Assembly: GCA_029964075.1 (NCBI GenBank)
Contig: CM057144.1
Span: 2,007,281-2,071,280, forward strand
DNA: 64,000 nucleotides
Direction: 5' to 3'
From: Patiria pectinifera
Lineage: Eukaryota > Echinodermata > Asteroidea > Valvatida > Asterinidae
In this document: positions 1 through 9,359 of the stretch, piece by piece
How the letters are laid out: each line of letters begins with the position of its first letter
Position numbering within the stretch: the first letter of the stretch is position 1
Notes under the pieces: generated by a model
The model's input: the letters and a program-made list of their open reading frames with translations, nothing else
What the model was told of the DNA's origin: nothing
Databases searched by the model: none
Translations under genes and position numbers: made by a program

Positions 1-610
1 TCCCTGATTCTGTGATTTTTCCTCAGAATATTCTTCTGGTGTTTTCCTTCCACCTCTAAAACTGTAATTTCTTCTCATTGTCTCCGATCTATACAGGTTT
101 TTTTCCAGGCTTGCGAGCTACAGTGCCTAGGGCACTTATGAGGAATCCTTGGTTTCATTACCAGAAATAAATATATAAAGGATAATAATACAATTAATAA
201 TAACAATAACAAAGAAATAGGAGGGCGCTATTTGGTTTGGGTAAATACAAAAGACTTTACCCAACTCAAACAGCGCCCTATAGTGTCTGCCATACCTCTT
301 CTAGGCTACTGACTGTACTGCCCTCTTCGTGTCCACATGGTTTACGTGCCGTCCTTAAGCAAGCCACTTTACCATAATATTTATGTCTCTTAGTCGAAGA
401 GATGGTTGTAAATGTGTTGGCTGCACAGATATTTTCCATGCACCCTGCATACCATATTTGATCCAGGCGTTTTTCGTAGTTGATAATTGATTATACATGA
501 TCTTCTTAACATTCACAGGAACAGAGATAATGGTGTTTTTTTTTAACAAGGTGCATCATGCCATGGCCGTCGGTACACCTGTTTATGTATATACAATGTA
601 TACGGTACCA
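1..610. other. Intergenic, no gene seen
   Basis: AT-rich sequence downstream of the minus-strand Ig gene. Apart from one short hairpin (222-281) I see no open frame with coding character and no RNA gene. Confidence 0.5.
222..281. repeat. Short hairpin (inverted repeat)
   Basis: The left arm begins AGGGCGCTATTTG and runs into TTGGGTAAA. The right arm is its near-perfect reverse complement, TTTACCC followed by CAAACAGCGCCCT, with about 11 bases between the arms. It is probably a tiny MITE or its remnant. The motif AGGGCGCT recurs elsewhere in the window (for example near 13778, 22302 and 33930). Confidence 0.6.
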
Positions 611-664
611 TCAGTAAAGTACACAGGGACCTCGCGTGTTTTTGAAGACGATGTTGTATACAGT

Positions 665-1426
665 TCAGCTCGGGAGGTAGCGTTCTTCTTGCCCGTCCAG
701 GCTTGGCCCGTTGGCCAGGAGCTCGGTCTCCTTCTGAAGCACTGCCGCCTGGGACTGCATCCGGATCAAGTCCAGGTCCAGCTTGGAGTCCTCCCGGTTG
801 ATTCGCCAGACCAGCCGGCGGTAGTAGCAGGCGGCACCTCCCAGTGAGACGTTAAGGAGCACGAGGATCGTACCGACAACCGATGCAATCACCGTGAGAT
901 GGTTGCGGTGCTGCTCCTTGTAATCCCCGCGCGAAGAGTTGTTATCAACACTATCGTCTTTATCATGAGGGCAGCTGGCAGAGTTGCCGTGACCGCCAGG
1001 ACCGGACTCGGGACCGGGGGCGATTCGGAGTTTGAGCACGGCGGCGTCGGACAGAATTCCCGATTCCAAGTCGGCGCAGAAGTACCGGCCGGCGTCCCTC
1101 GGACCCACAGCCGGCAGCCACAGTCGGCAGGCGGTGCCGTTCTCCAAGATGAATACCTCTGGAGCTGGTAACTCGGAGTCCATCTCTTGTGTGACTTTTG
1201 TCTGAGTTTGGCCACCAAAGATCGAACTACGTTGGGTGCTGCAGTCCACGAACACCCACCGACAGGAGGCGATGTGTTGGCGGGAGCCGACCGGCTGGAG
1301 TCGGCATGTGAACGTGACATTGGTCCCTGCCTTGGTGTGTACACTTGCGGGAGGTTCGATGACAAGGTCCTGCGTTACAACTCCCCTTACAGTCGCTAGA
1401 AAGCTCAAAGTCAGAAGAAAGCCCAT
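665..1426 (-). CDS. Single Ig-domain type I membrane receptor-like protein, single exon
   Basis: Encodes 253 residues from ATG 1424-1426; the context ATAATGG has A at -3 and G at +4. Residues 1-18 look like a signal peptide (MGFLLTLSFLATVRG). An Ig V-type domain follows at about 20-136: C41, W57 in CRW, and the F-strand motif DAGRYFC (111-117), with extra cysteines at 55, 62 and 100. A short stalk holds an NNSS glycosylation site, then a membrane helix at about 177-200 and a charged tail of about 50 residues. The tail has one tyrosine past the juxtamembrane pair (Y250) and no ITIM. The stop is TGA; the same frame continues 17 codons with a TVYNIV motif. Ligand and function are unknown. By family resemblance it is a cell-surface recognition protein. 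An alternative structure has this as the last exon, entered at a good acceptor at 1514-1515 in phase with the frame. Confidence 0.8.
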   Translation of the reverse strand: MGFLLTLSFLATVRGVVTQDLVIEPPASVHTKAGTNVTFTCRLQPVGSRQHIASCRWVFVDCSTQRSSIFGGQTQTKVTQEMDSELPAPEVFILENGTACRLWLPAVGPRDAGRYFCADLESGILSDAAVLKLRIAPGPESGPGGHGNSASCPHDKDDSVDNNSSRGDYKEQHRNHLTVIASVVGTILVLLNVSLGGAACYYRRLVWRINREDSKLDLDLIRMQSQAAVLQKETELLANGPSLDGQEERYLPS

Positions 1427-1513
1427 TATTGCGCCGGAGCTATAGTCACGTTCTAAAACAATTTCAGATAAGGAGCAAGATAACGCAGAAGCCGGAAGCG
1501 ATGAGAACACTAG

Positions 1514-1548
1514 CTGTGAATCAGTGCAGAATGAAGAAAAAGAAAAGA
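1514..1548 (-). other. Candidate splice acceptor 5' of the Ig gene
   Basis: On the minus strand a pyrimidine-rich tract (TTTTCTTTTTCTTCATTCTG) leads to CACAG at 1518-1514. The frame opening at 1513 runs without a stop into the Ig gene. So the Ig exon could be the 3' exon of a longer transcript as well as a gene with its own promoter. Unproven. Confidence 0.4.
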
Positions 1549-1616
1549 ATACATCATTTTAATTTCCTGATTCAACACCATTGTGCAATAATTCTTTCGC
1601 ATTCGATCGCATTCAA

Positions 1617-1681
1617 GTTTATATAAACACTTGCCAGAGTATACCTGTATAAGGAAATGCTCGAATATCGTTTTCACTTTC
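1617..1681 (-). promoter_or_regulatory. TATA box with ISRE-like site upstream of the Ig gene
   Basis: Read on the minus strand, CTGAAAGTGAAAACG (ISRE core GAAAGTGAAA, plus-strand 1672-1681) lies about 45 bases upstream of a TATA element, GTTTATATAAAC (1617-1628). A TTTCCT ETS-like core lies between them. A start site near 1590 would give a 5' leader of about 165 bases to ATG 1426. The GAAANNGAAA match is exact, and this spacing is typical of IRF-driven promoters. Activity is inferred. Confidence 0.5.
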
Positions 1682-1689
1682 AGTTTTTG

Positions 1690-2180
1690 AATGATTGGCA
1701 GTTTCTCTTATTGAGAAAAAAAACCCACCAAAATAAACAGTTTGGATTTATTTTTGAATGAAGTCAGCATCGCCGAGATTAGTTCATTTTTTGATTCGCA
1801 TATTTTTCATGTCGATTTAATTTTGTCCATGAATTTTATTTATTGGGGATGTGGGTGGGGGCGGGCGAGAGTCAATTTGTGAGAAACTCTCAAGGAATGC
1901 CGTTTAACCCCAAACATTTTGACAAAAGTATAGTTAATGTCTCACAGTTCATGTGAACACATGCGACACTGAACACCACTCGAGACTGCATGACATGTGG
2001 CTTGACATGTGTTTGCCACAAGATTGTCCAGTGAAGATTTGACTATTACGGCAGGTTTCTTGCAGCCCAATCTTTGACTGTCCTGATACCCAATTTTGGT
2101 CGAGTCGGTCAAAGGCCATCTCAAGTACGATCGAAAGAAAACCACGGGTCCTTTCACTAGCGAAGTAAACAAGAAACAAG
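1690..2180. other. Intergenic between the Ig gene and the SIT-like gene
   Basis: AT-rich, with a G-run near 1850-1865. No coding frame with recognisable content. Confidence 0.4.
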
Positions 2181-2182
2181 GG

Positions 2183-2345
2183 ACAGATAGCTTGTGACTT
2201 GATTTGAAACTGGAGAACTTTGTAAGACTTTTCGGACTTGTGCATGAGGACTTGTGAGGACTTGCTGTAATGGGCTTGCGAGGACTTGTGAGCAAGACTG
2301 AGGACCTATATCAACTTGTGGGGACTTGTGAGAACTTGGGATGGA
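2183..2345. repeat. Degenerate GACTTGTGA minisatellite
   Basis: Diverged tandem copies of a unit with core GGACTTGTGAG, just 3' of the adjacent minus-strand gene. The same core (GATGGACTTGTG, 12 bp) forms a cleaner array at 36958-37190. Open frames here (such as those reading SPHKS/SQVL) are products of the repeat. Confidence 0.75.
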
Positions 2346-2365
2346 CTCAACTACAACAACAAACA

Positions 2366-2375
2366 ACTTACCGTT
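2366..2375 (-). other. Consensus splice donor just after the stop of the SIT-like gene
   Basis: The minus strand reads CTACAACG|GTAAGT, a textbook donor with GT at 2371-2370, 25 bases past the TGA. Either the 3' UTR is spliced, or the exon belongs to a longer gene. The codons between the stop and this donor encode STKSTVYN. Confidence 0.45.
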
Positions 2376-2396
2376 GTAGACAGTTGACTTGGTGGA

Positions 2397-3068
2397 TCAC
2401 GACTTGTGGCTGCGTTTAACGAACGACTTGACAGAAATCTTCCGGTCCAGGGTCGTCCTCAGCTCCCCCTTGATATCCGCGTAGGAGGTCTTCTCCGAAC
2501 TGCGCTGCGGGATGGTCTCATAGCCGCGAGGTCCTATCAGTAGGTCCGCGTACTGCAGCGGCGGGGGCTCGTACTGCTCGTCGGGGAGATCGGCGCTGGC
2601 GTCCCCGCGGAGTTTCGGCAGTGAACTCGCTGCCCGGAGCTGCTGTTGCGGGAGACTCAGGCCGTTTAGGTTTCGGTCTAGTGTGCCGTGCCAGACGGCC
2701 ATGGGGTTCGGTGGGTTGTAGGCACCGTCGACCGGGTCCTCCTCGGGTCCCGGCGGTTCGTGGCAGGCCTCGGGGTTCAAGTTCAGCTGGCTATCGAGGG
2801 TGTAGCTACTGGAGCTCTTACACCCCCTTGCGCAGTACAGGCATCCTACTGTCGCCATGACACCCAGCCCGATGGTTCCCGATAAGAGGAGGCAGATCGG
2901 TATCCATGACAAGACGAGCCTGGAGCCCTGAGTTGCCATGGTTACATCGCTGCTCACCGTGGAGTTAACTCCATATTCCCGTAGCTGGTTCCCATCCGTG
3001 CCAACTCCAAATGCTGGGATAGCGGAGATACCAGCGAAAAGAAGAATGCTCTGAACACTAAGCATCAT
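2397..3068 (-). CDS. SIT/TRAP-like transmembrane adaptor with ITIM and ITSM
   Basis: Encodes 223 residues. Residues 1-21 form a signal peptide (MMLSVQSILLFAGISAIPAF). The ectodomain is only about 30 residues, with one N-glycosylation site (N35-S-T) and no Ig domain. The membrane helix spans about 52-78, with a juxtamembrane CLYCARGC like the palmitoylated CxxC of transmembrane adaptors. The tail has six tyrosines: Y89; Y117 (YNPP) and Y166 (YEPP), both YxxP Crk-type; Y173 in LQYADL, a canonical ITIM at 2541-2558; Y183; and Y196 in TSYADI, a canonical ITSM at 2472-2489. The ITIM-ITSM spacing of 23 residues suits tandem-SH2 phosphatases. The layout parallels vertebrate SIT1 (short glycosylated ectodomain, SHP2 binding) and Siglec/PD-1 tails. 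It is paralogous to the gene at 5439, sharing EKTxYAxIxGEL. The first ATG was chosen; a second follows at once. Function is inferred from the motifs. Confidence 0.8.
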   Translation of the reverse strand: MMLSVQSILLFAGISAIPAFGVGTDGNQLREYGVNSTVSSDVTMATQGSRLVLSWIPICLLLSGTIGLGVMATVGCLYCARGCKSSSSYTLDSQLNLNPEACHEPPGPEEDPVDGAYNPPNPMAVWHGTLDRNLNGLSLPQQQLRAASSLPKLRGDASADLPDEQYEPPPLQYADLLIGPRGYETIPQRSSEKTSYADIKGELRTTLDRKISVKSFVKRSHKS

Positions 3069-3276
3069 GCACCGCCTAGGTTAAAGGTTTATACGAACTA
3101 AAATCAGAAAACAAAGAATACAATGATTTCCAACATCAAAGTTCTTTGCAGAAAGAAAATAATGACAGCTCCAGCTTAGAGAAGAATCTATATGCCACAC
3201 CTCGGATAAACACCGAGACTACATTGACATCTTCCTAAACACACGTTCAAAAAAATAAACTGAGATGATGAGGAAA

Positions 3277-3340
3277 TGTTATATTTTAAAAGTGCATCGC
3301 CACACGCGATCCATGCTATGGTGCACTCGAAAAACGAAAC
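3277..3340 (-). promoter_or_regulatory. Possible promoter of the SIT-like gene
   Basis: About 210-270 bases 5' of the ATG there is a TATA-like element (minus strand AAAATATAAC, about 3280-3290) and an IRF half-type site AAAACGAAAC (3331-3340). Both are weaker than the sites at the Ig genes. Confidence 0.3.
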
Positions 3341-5438
3341 GATAGAAAAGGAACCTTTACAAAGAATCAGAAACTATTACGACAAGTTTATACGAGGAAA
3401 TGCAAAAATAATAATTAAATTACTTTCATATTAGTGAGTGTAACTGAACACATGTTTTCAACCGAAACTTGGATTCCTGACAGGATATGAAAATAGAATG
3501 TTATGTAAATTAGATTATTGTTTTCAAAAGGAATGCAGGTTCGGTGCCGTGTATAAATCTATCCCGAAACACATCTAAATCTAACGATAGCAACTGTGCT
3601 TAAAACTCGAGATTTTTAGATTAAAAACACGGACGGCAAAACAATGACCCATGATTTGTGATTGTCGAAATTGGGGTGGGTCGTTCGGGAGGATATTTGG
3701 AACAATTTTTCTTGAACAGCGCCATCCAGAGTTAATTGATTCTCATCACATCATCAGATGGTGAATATAATCCTTCCACTGTCAGTTTATGATGGAACTG
3801 TTTTAGTTTAGTTTCGAGTCTCATGGGGAAAAGAAGAAACATTCATTTCCCGATATGCATAAAATAAAATGGTCGCGTAAGATAGGGACTCGTATATTAT
3901 CACTCTGTGTCTTTCCTTTTCTGCTGCGAACATGACGCTGTCTTTTGTGCGAGTCTTTTAAAAATGTTTTTGAAAGTTTCGTGGTTCCTTCACAAGTATA
4001 CGACGGCCCCCAGAAGACACAGGGTCGAATTATTTTGCTTATTGAATTATTTTGCTTATGTGCGAACAAAATAATGTGTTGTGCTGAAATAAAATCAGGC
4101 CTGACACTTCATTTCCTTTGAGGGCCACAGTAGCTCCTCGAGATTCCGTGACAAATCTTGTACAACCTTTTCTGCCGCTAGAAAGACAAACACTCTTTAT
4201 TCAGGAAAAAACTCTACCATTCCATTCCAATCGGTCTTGTTTTATTAAATGGTGCACAAGTCTTTCAAAATGTATATGAGTGTTGCATGAAGACTATCCC
4301 ATGCTTGGGAAAGTTCCGAATATAGAGGCACGAACTATGAAGTCCACCGATAGCTTTTTTCCCTTTATTGCATCAAACGTCCGCCATTTTGTTTAACGTT
4401 TTAAAACCTTTTCAAGAGGAGATCGGACGACTCTTAGTTGAATAGCAGACGACTATTTACTGTACGCTGAATAAATACATATAACGGTCACCGAGTTGTG
4501 GTATAAATACGCGTCGCACTGACGTGTTTTGTGAAATGGTATCCTAGGGATACGACGCGTCGCAGCGCTGCGATGCATCGTAAGTTACGATGAGTTTCAT
4601 GAAACAGGTTGCAGGTGGTGTTGAAGCTAAAGTCCATCATTTGCAGAATGCGAAAAGTAACTGGCGTAATTATTGTTGAAAAACATATTTAGTTGAAAGA
4701 TAGTAAGTGGACTAAACTCCCTGTGAAATTATTCTTCCTGGCAAGCTATCATTTTGAAGTAATCAACGAAAGACGGTCTTTCCAACGGTGCGTCTTAAGA
4801 CGCACCGTAGGAAATTTAAATTAGTTGTTCGTTTTGTTATTCGGCGAAGCGCGCGCAAGCATTGGCACGACGCACACGTGCGCGCGGTTGCTATAATTCG
4901 TCGGATCAGTGCATGACATCGCGTATAGCTGCAATTCAGAACAATTCAAAACATGATTCAGCAACTTTGGATTTGAAATTGAGATCCTAGAATGCTGTTT
5001 TTCTTGAAATATACAGCTGAAGCTGAGCTGAAACTTCATCAGGTTAGTTGTTCAGTATCCTTCATTAGATTGTTAACACTTTTGTTGCTTCAAACGAACA
5101 AAATGCACAAATTACAAATGATGGTTTATATCTTTAATACGGTAATACTAACGTGTCCAAACAAAATTAGCGTCCTTTTGGATTATAAACTCTCAGAGAA
5201 GAATTGACAGTCATCATCAATGTATTTGTTCATAAGAATAGGGCATTTTGCCGACAGGTAGTCCCAATTGCGAGAAATCTGGAGAGCAAGACAGTTACAC
5301 TCAATTGGGCCCAGACAGTTCTCAGTTGGGTTACATAAAGGAAGGGCCTCCGGGACACGGGCAGATAATGATGCCGACCTGAAGCCATTATAATACGGAT
5401 GCTTACTCATCGTTCGTAATTGGGTAAAAGACAATTTC
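3341..5438. other. Intergenic between SIT-like gene and its paralogue
   Basis: About 2.1 kb of AT-rich sequence. A short frame at 5183-5434 follows the stop of the next gene and is probably its 3' UTR. A small inverted repeat, GGTGCGTCTTAAGACGCACC, lies at about 4787-4807. No gene recognised. Confidence 0.4.
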
Positions 5439-6278
5439 TTAGTTAGGGTGCGGCGAGAGAGGCGTGCTGACCAGTGTCTTGAGCTCTCCCAAGATGATAG
5501 CGTAGTCAGTCTTCTCGGCTATCAGTGGCTGGGCGGACACCCTCCGGGCTCCCCCAACAAGCTCCAGCTCGGCGTAGTGCAAGTGCGGCCCGTCGCAAAC
5601 TCGCCCCGTGGCTTGCCCCTCCCGCTCGGGGCAGCCCAGTATCGGCGGTGGTGGCGACGATGGTGGGGGTGGATGATACAGAACACTTGGGTGGCTTCTC
5701 CTGGCGGTCATGTGGGTGGAGGAGATCCTCTGTGCCGTGGCTCCGGGGCCCGTGTCTGCCTCGGTGTTGCCACTGTCAGCCATGATGCCAGGAGAGCGAG
5801 TTAAGAGCGAGGATGCTTCCGAAGGAGCTTGCGGTACAGTCAAGTCACCGACTTCGTCTTGTCCAATCTCAGCCCTTCTGGGTCCGGACTCCCCCAATGG
5901 TGACGCCATCAGGGAGGTCTGCCTTCCAACCTGAGCTGGGGCTTGCCTGTCCAGCTGCAGGGCACCACTCTGTCCGGCCGTCAGAACCTTCCACCGGACT
6001 AGGAGGACCGCCAACACGGCTCCCACCGCCAGCAACCCCACTGCGGCCGCTACCACGAACCAGCCTGCCGGGGACGCGTAGCTTTCACCTTCAGGCTCGA
6101 CAGTTCCGTCCAACCTCACCGTGGACGTGAAGTCAACTCCGCCAACGGTTGTCGATTCCTCACTCCATCGTTTGATGATTCTCATTGGGAACTTCCCCTC
6201 TGAATCCGAGCCGAACCCAAGAGTTCTATCAGAGGGAAGATGGCCCCCACGTGCCCCCATACAGCACGTGCATGGCAT
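5439..6278 (-). CDS. Membrane protein with ITIM and ITSM, short ectodomain; N-terminus uncertain
   Basis: 279 residues if read from the first in-frame ATG (6276-6278). No signal peptide is visible from that start; the N-terminus begins MPCTCC. An in-frame TGA at 6306-6308 blocks simple extension, so a first exon may be missing, or this is a type III protein. The membrane helix is at about 73-95 (GWFVVAAAVGLLAVGAVLAV). The tail is long, with a proline-rich SH3-type stretch (203-212) and Y201 (YHPP). It ends with Y235 in LHYAEL (ITIM, 5565-5582) and Y259 in TDYAII (ITSM, 5493-5510), 24 residues apart. The segment EKTDYAIILGEL matches EKTSYADIKGEL in the gene at 2397, so the two are paralogues. 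Expected role: phospho-tyrosine-dependent recruitment of SH2 phosphatases or adaptors at the plasma membrane. A signal-like stretch (FLVVVWLVLFCTLG) lies about 60 bases upstream in another frame without an ATG. Confidence 0.72.
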   Translation of the reverse strand: MPCTCCMGARGGHLPSDRTLGFGSDSEGKFPMRIIKRWSEESTTVGGVDFTSTVRLDGTVEPEGESYASPAGWFVVAAAVGLLAVGAVLAVLLVRWKVLTAGQSGALQLDRQAPAQVGRQTSLMASPLGESGPRRAEIGQDEVGDLTVPQAPSEASSLLTRSPGIMADSGNTEADTGPGATAQRISSTHMTARRSHPSVLYHPPPPSSPPPPILGCPEREGQATGRVCDGPHLHYAELELVGGARRVSAQPLIAEKTDYAIILGELKTLVSTPLSPHPN

Positions 6279-6284
6279 CGACAA

Positions 6285-6935
6285 CGATCGATGTAAAATC
6301 TCAACTCAAAATAGGGCCCACACCAAGCGTGCAAAATAAAACCAACCACACGACCACAAGGAAATTATCTCTATACGCGGAAACAAAGCTCCGGCCCAGC
6401 ACACTCCCAGCAAAGAACTATAGCGGGGATTTCATTACTATAACACGCGTACAAATTGAAAGCAATAATAAACGAACTGAAATGACAAGAAAGTGTTTAC
6501 TCTGAAATTATTTTTTGTTGAGATCAATGTCGATGTTTACAGTGAAACCAAGAGGAGGAGGAGGTTTCAGATTAGCATGTGCATATAGATAAGACAGGAA
6601 ACAAAAGTACAGGAATACTATAAAAATATGATACACATGTACTATGTAAACGATTTTATGATGTCGCAAGAAACCAAAACATTGCTTATATTTATAAAAA
6701 GCAGAATGTTGAAGTTAGGTTCAAGTCAATTAGCCTGACCCTTTGCAGTTGGTCATATTAGCTCAATACACTGGACGTATTTGAATTTAAAACTAGTATT
6801 TCAACGAATGATATTGTTGGAGAGCAGAAAATGCTTTAAAAAGAGTTTAAAAAATGGTTTAAAGAAACTCTGCCTTGGCTTGCCTTAATAATTCCCTCCT
6901 TTTTAAAATTATGTTGAAGATACAATATGTACTGT
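6285..6935. other. 5' flank of the ITIM/ITSM gene, no clear promoter
   Basis: AT-rich. It could hold a missing first exon of the gene at 5439-6278, but I cannot identify one. No exact GAAANNGAAA site was seen, unlike the Ig genes. Confidence 0.35.
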
Positions 6936-6938
6936 ATG

Positions 6939-7470
6939 TAGGGTGCCCCCCCCCAAAAAAAAAGTTGTGCAAGCAGATATCCTTTAATTTCTCATAAACT
7001 ACTTAACATGAGTATTTCATATTGATGGAGCATATTAATTATACTCTTTGGATATAATCAGTGAAAATACCATGGAAATCCGTTCATGTGAACCAGAGAT
7101 CTAACACATTATAAAAGGCTATGGGTTTTTCACTCACTTTATTTGAGATGGGATTTACAAAAAGTCCTGGTGTCAGACCCCAATTTGGAGGTGGCGCAAA
7201 AAATGTTTTTGCATGTTCTTGTCAATTGGACATTGTAGACCAATATTCCGACGGGTGCCCCTTGCACCCTTAAAGCAATTAAATATGCAAATTAGCTACT
7301 GCCATTATGATAAAATATAAGTTTTCTATATCTCTGCAAGATTTCGCCCAACTTCGGAGTGCCTATAGACGAGACTATGTTTTGGGGTCCACAAATTCAT
7401 TAAAGCCATTTTCAATGACAAATTTATGTCATTTATGCATAATATGCAAATTAGCATCTGCCATTATCTA
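6939..7470. mobile_element. Left arm of a long inverted-repeat element
   Basis: Starts TAGGGTGCC, then a C run and an A run, then GTTGTGCAAGCAGATATCC. It runs through GATGGAGCATATTAATTATA and CCATGGAAATCCGTT. The reverse complement of all of this is found at about 10560-11123 plus 13221-13260, with the end TACAGGGTGTCC. Ends and possible TA target sites resemble Tc1/mariner-type elements. The two arms could be one element of about 4.2 kb (without the nested insert) or two separate inverted copies. Confidence 0.65.
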
Positions 7471-7880
7471 ACAATTTACTTCAATCTATATCTCTGCACG
7501 AATGCTATCTCTCGCTTCAAACGAGGTATCTAAACCCATGTTCTAAGGGTTAACTTAAAGCCATTTTCTACACTGATTATGTACATATTTTATGCATGTT
7601 ATGCAAATTAGCACTCGCTATTATCAGAAATATTAGTAACATCTATGTATTTTCTCCGCAGGAATTTGTCCAATCGTATCCAACGAGGTGTCTAAACCCA
7701 TGTTTTTTTCGGGTCAAGGAATTCATCAAAGACATTTTTACAATATTAAAATATTGTGTGTATTTTATGCATAATATGCAAATAAGCATCCACCATTATC
7801 AGAAATTTAACTTATATCTATTTCTCCGTAGGACTTTGTCGAATTGTAAAACGAGGTATCTAAACCCATGTTTTGAGGGC
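7284..7880. repeat. Tandem modules of about 160-175 bp
   Basis: Four diverged copies, each marked by ATGCAAATTAGC (7284, 7444, 7601, and 7776 with one change) and by a CGAGGTATCTAAACCCATGTT-type block. Related modules lie in inverted orientation in the right arm at about 10590-10760. The spacing is 157-175 bp. Confidence 0.75.
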
Positions 7881-7915
7881 ACGGCATAGAGCTATATTAA
7901 TATAGCTCTATGGGT

Positions 7916-8375
7916 CAACGAATTCCGATTGTCCCACCCCCTATATTCAGAAAAGGGGGCGCGTCTATTTGTAATGATAAAATTGCCCGACCCTCTACAC
8001 TCAGAAAAGGGGAGTCGCCTGTATTTCGTATGATAAGATTGCCCTACCTCTAAATTCAGAAAAGGGGGTCGCGTGTATTTCTTATCATCAAATTGTCAGA
8101 CCACCTAAATTCAGAAAAGGGGGGCCGTGAGTAATTTTAAAGATGATTTTGTATGTCCCCCTAAATTCTGAAAAGTGCACGGGGTCGCGTATAATATTTG
8201 TAATGATACTGTCCGCCCCTAAAATATTGAAAAGGGGGTCGCGTGTATTTCATGTCGTAATTCCCCAACCCCCTACATCCTGTAAACTTGAAAAGGGGTT
8301 CCGTGTTTTTTATGAATACTTTTAACCGACCGCCGAAATTCCGAAAAGCGGGGTCGTGCGTATTTCAATGATACC
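7916..8375. repeat. Tandem repeat of about 60 bp, 7-8 degenerate copies
   Basis: Each unit has the form CCCCTAAATTCAGAAAAGGG followed by GTCGCGTGTATTTC and a short AT-rich spacer with ATGAT. The copies are diverged and there is no stable coding frame. Confidence 0.75.
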
Positions 8376-8793
8376 TTTTTAAGTCGCAACTGCATTTCTT
8401 TAGTTTTGAGAAAACAAAACACTGGGGTCAGGTGTTGTCTCCTGAACTCCGCAAAGGGGAATATTCGTACAATGTAATTCTAATGATGATTTTTTTTTTC
8501 CCGACCCCTAAATGGTTTATATTAACGAAAATAATCTGAAAATGTCGGAAAAGTCTGATAGACGTTATAAAACGGTTGCTTAATGTGTGTTTTTTTCTAG
8601 CCCAAGTTTAACGTGATATTGAAACTTCCCAGCCTCTTACTTTTTCGAGAAATCAGACAGCTGTTGGGATTTTGAGCCCAAAATGAACGTGGCAGATTTA
8701 ATACATATGGAAATTCCATTGCTAAACATGACAGTTGTATACTTATTGCCCATGTTTACGTGACTGTTGTGTGTGCCCCGCGGGTGTTGGAAA

Positions 8794-8970
8794 GTTGCAC
8801 GGATGACCTGCTTTTCCCTCGACGTTTCCGAAGCCTCATGCAGTTTCAAAGAAGGAAACAGTGTCGATTTACAAGTTAACCAAATGTATACACTTCTTGC
8901 AAGGTACCGAGTTAGGAGCGAAAAAGAGTGTACGACCACAGTGCAACTTGCCCAGCGGAACTGAACTTCG
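8794..8970 (+). pseudogene. Exon-like fragment resembling class I cytokine-receptor D1 domain
   Basis: The frame reads ARMTCFSLDVSEASCSFKEG and then MYTLLARYRVRSEKEC before a stop at 8962-8964. The pattern C-x-S-x8-C-x-(W/F)-x2-G ... Y-(S/T)-L ... C, with ten residues between the first two cysteines, is that of the first fibronectin-like domain of prolactin-receptor/gp130-type receptors. Phenylalanine replaces the usual tryptophan. Local base composition is more gene-like than the flanks. There is no in-frame start, no second domain and no WSxWS motif nearby, so this is an isolated exon, a relic, or chance. A GTTAAT donor-like site follows at about 9002. It lies between the inverted arms of the mobile element. 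Confidence 0.3.
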
Positions 8971-9359
8971 ACGCCGACCGGGAACTCGACCGACACAACC
9001 AGGTTAATAATAGCCGAGGCTCGAGAATTTCAAGGAAGGCCGGTTATTTGTGTTGATTGCAGATTTTCCAATGAAGTGGTTTACACCATCCTGTTTATTT
9101 ATCAAAAAGACATGCTAGCCCGATGCTTTTTCCAAACCTCAGTAGCGAAGTCACTCAGCAAAGTTCATTAAAGGAATTCATAGTCAATCCGGACACGAAG
9201 CAAACAAATTTTCAGTATCGGTAAAATTGTCATTTATTTCGAGTTGAGCCTATCACATTTCTTTTTCAACAGGGCAGATTCAGGCATGCTAAAGCCTGGC
9301 CTGTTTATGCGATTCGGGATTAAAAAAATAATTAACGACTTATTGTTCTTGTGTCAGTA

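Noticed and set aside
497..847. Plus-strand frames opposite the Ig gene at 665-1426
   Set aside because: Antisense shadows of a gene with clear signal peptide, Ig and membrane features.
6310..6375. Signal-peptide-like stretch FLVVVWLVLFCTLG upstream of the ITIM/ITSM gene
   Set aside because: Different frame, no ATG and no clear donor; not accepted as the missing first exon, though it remains possible.
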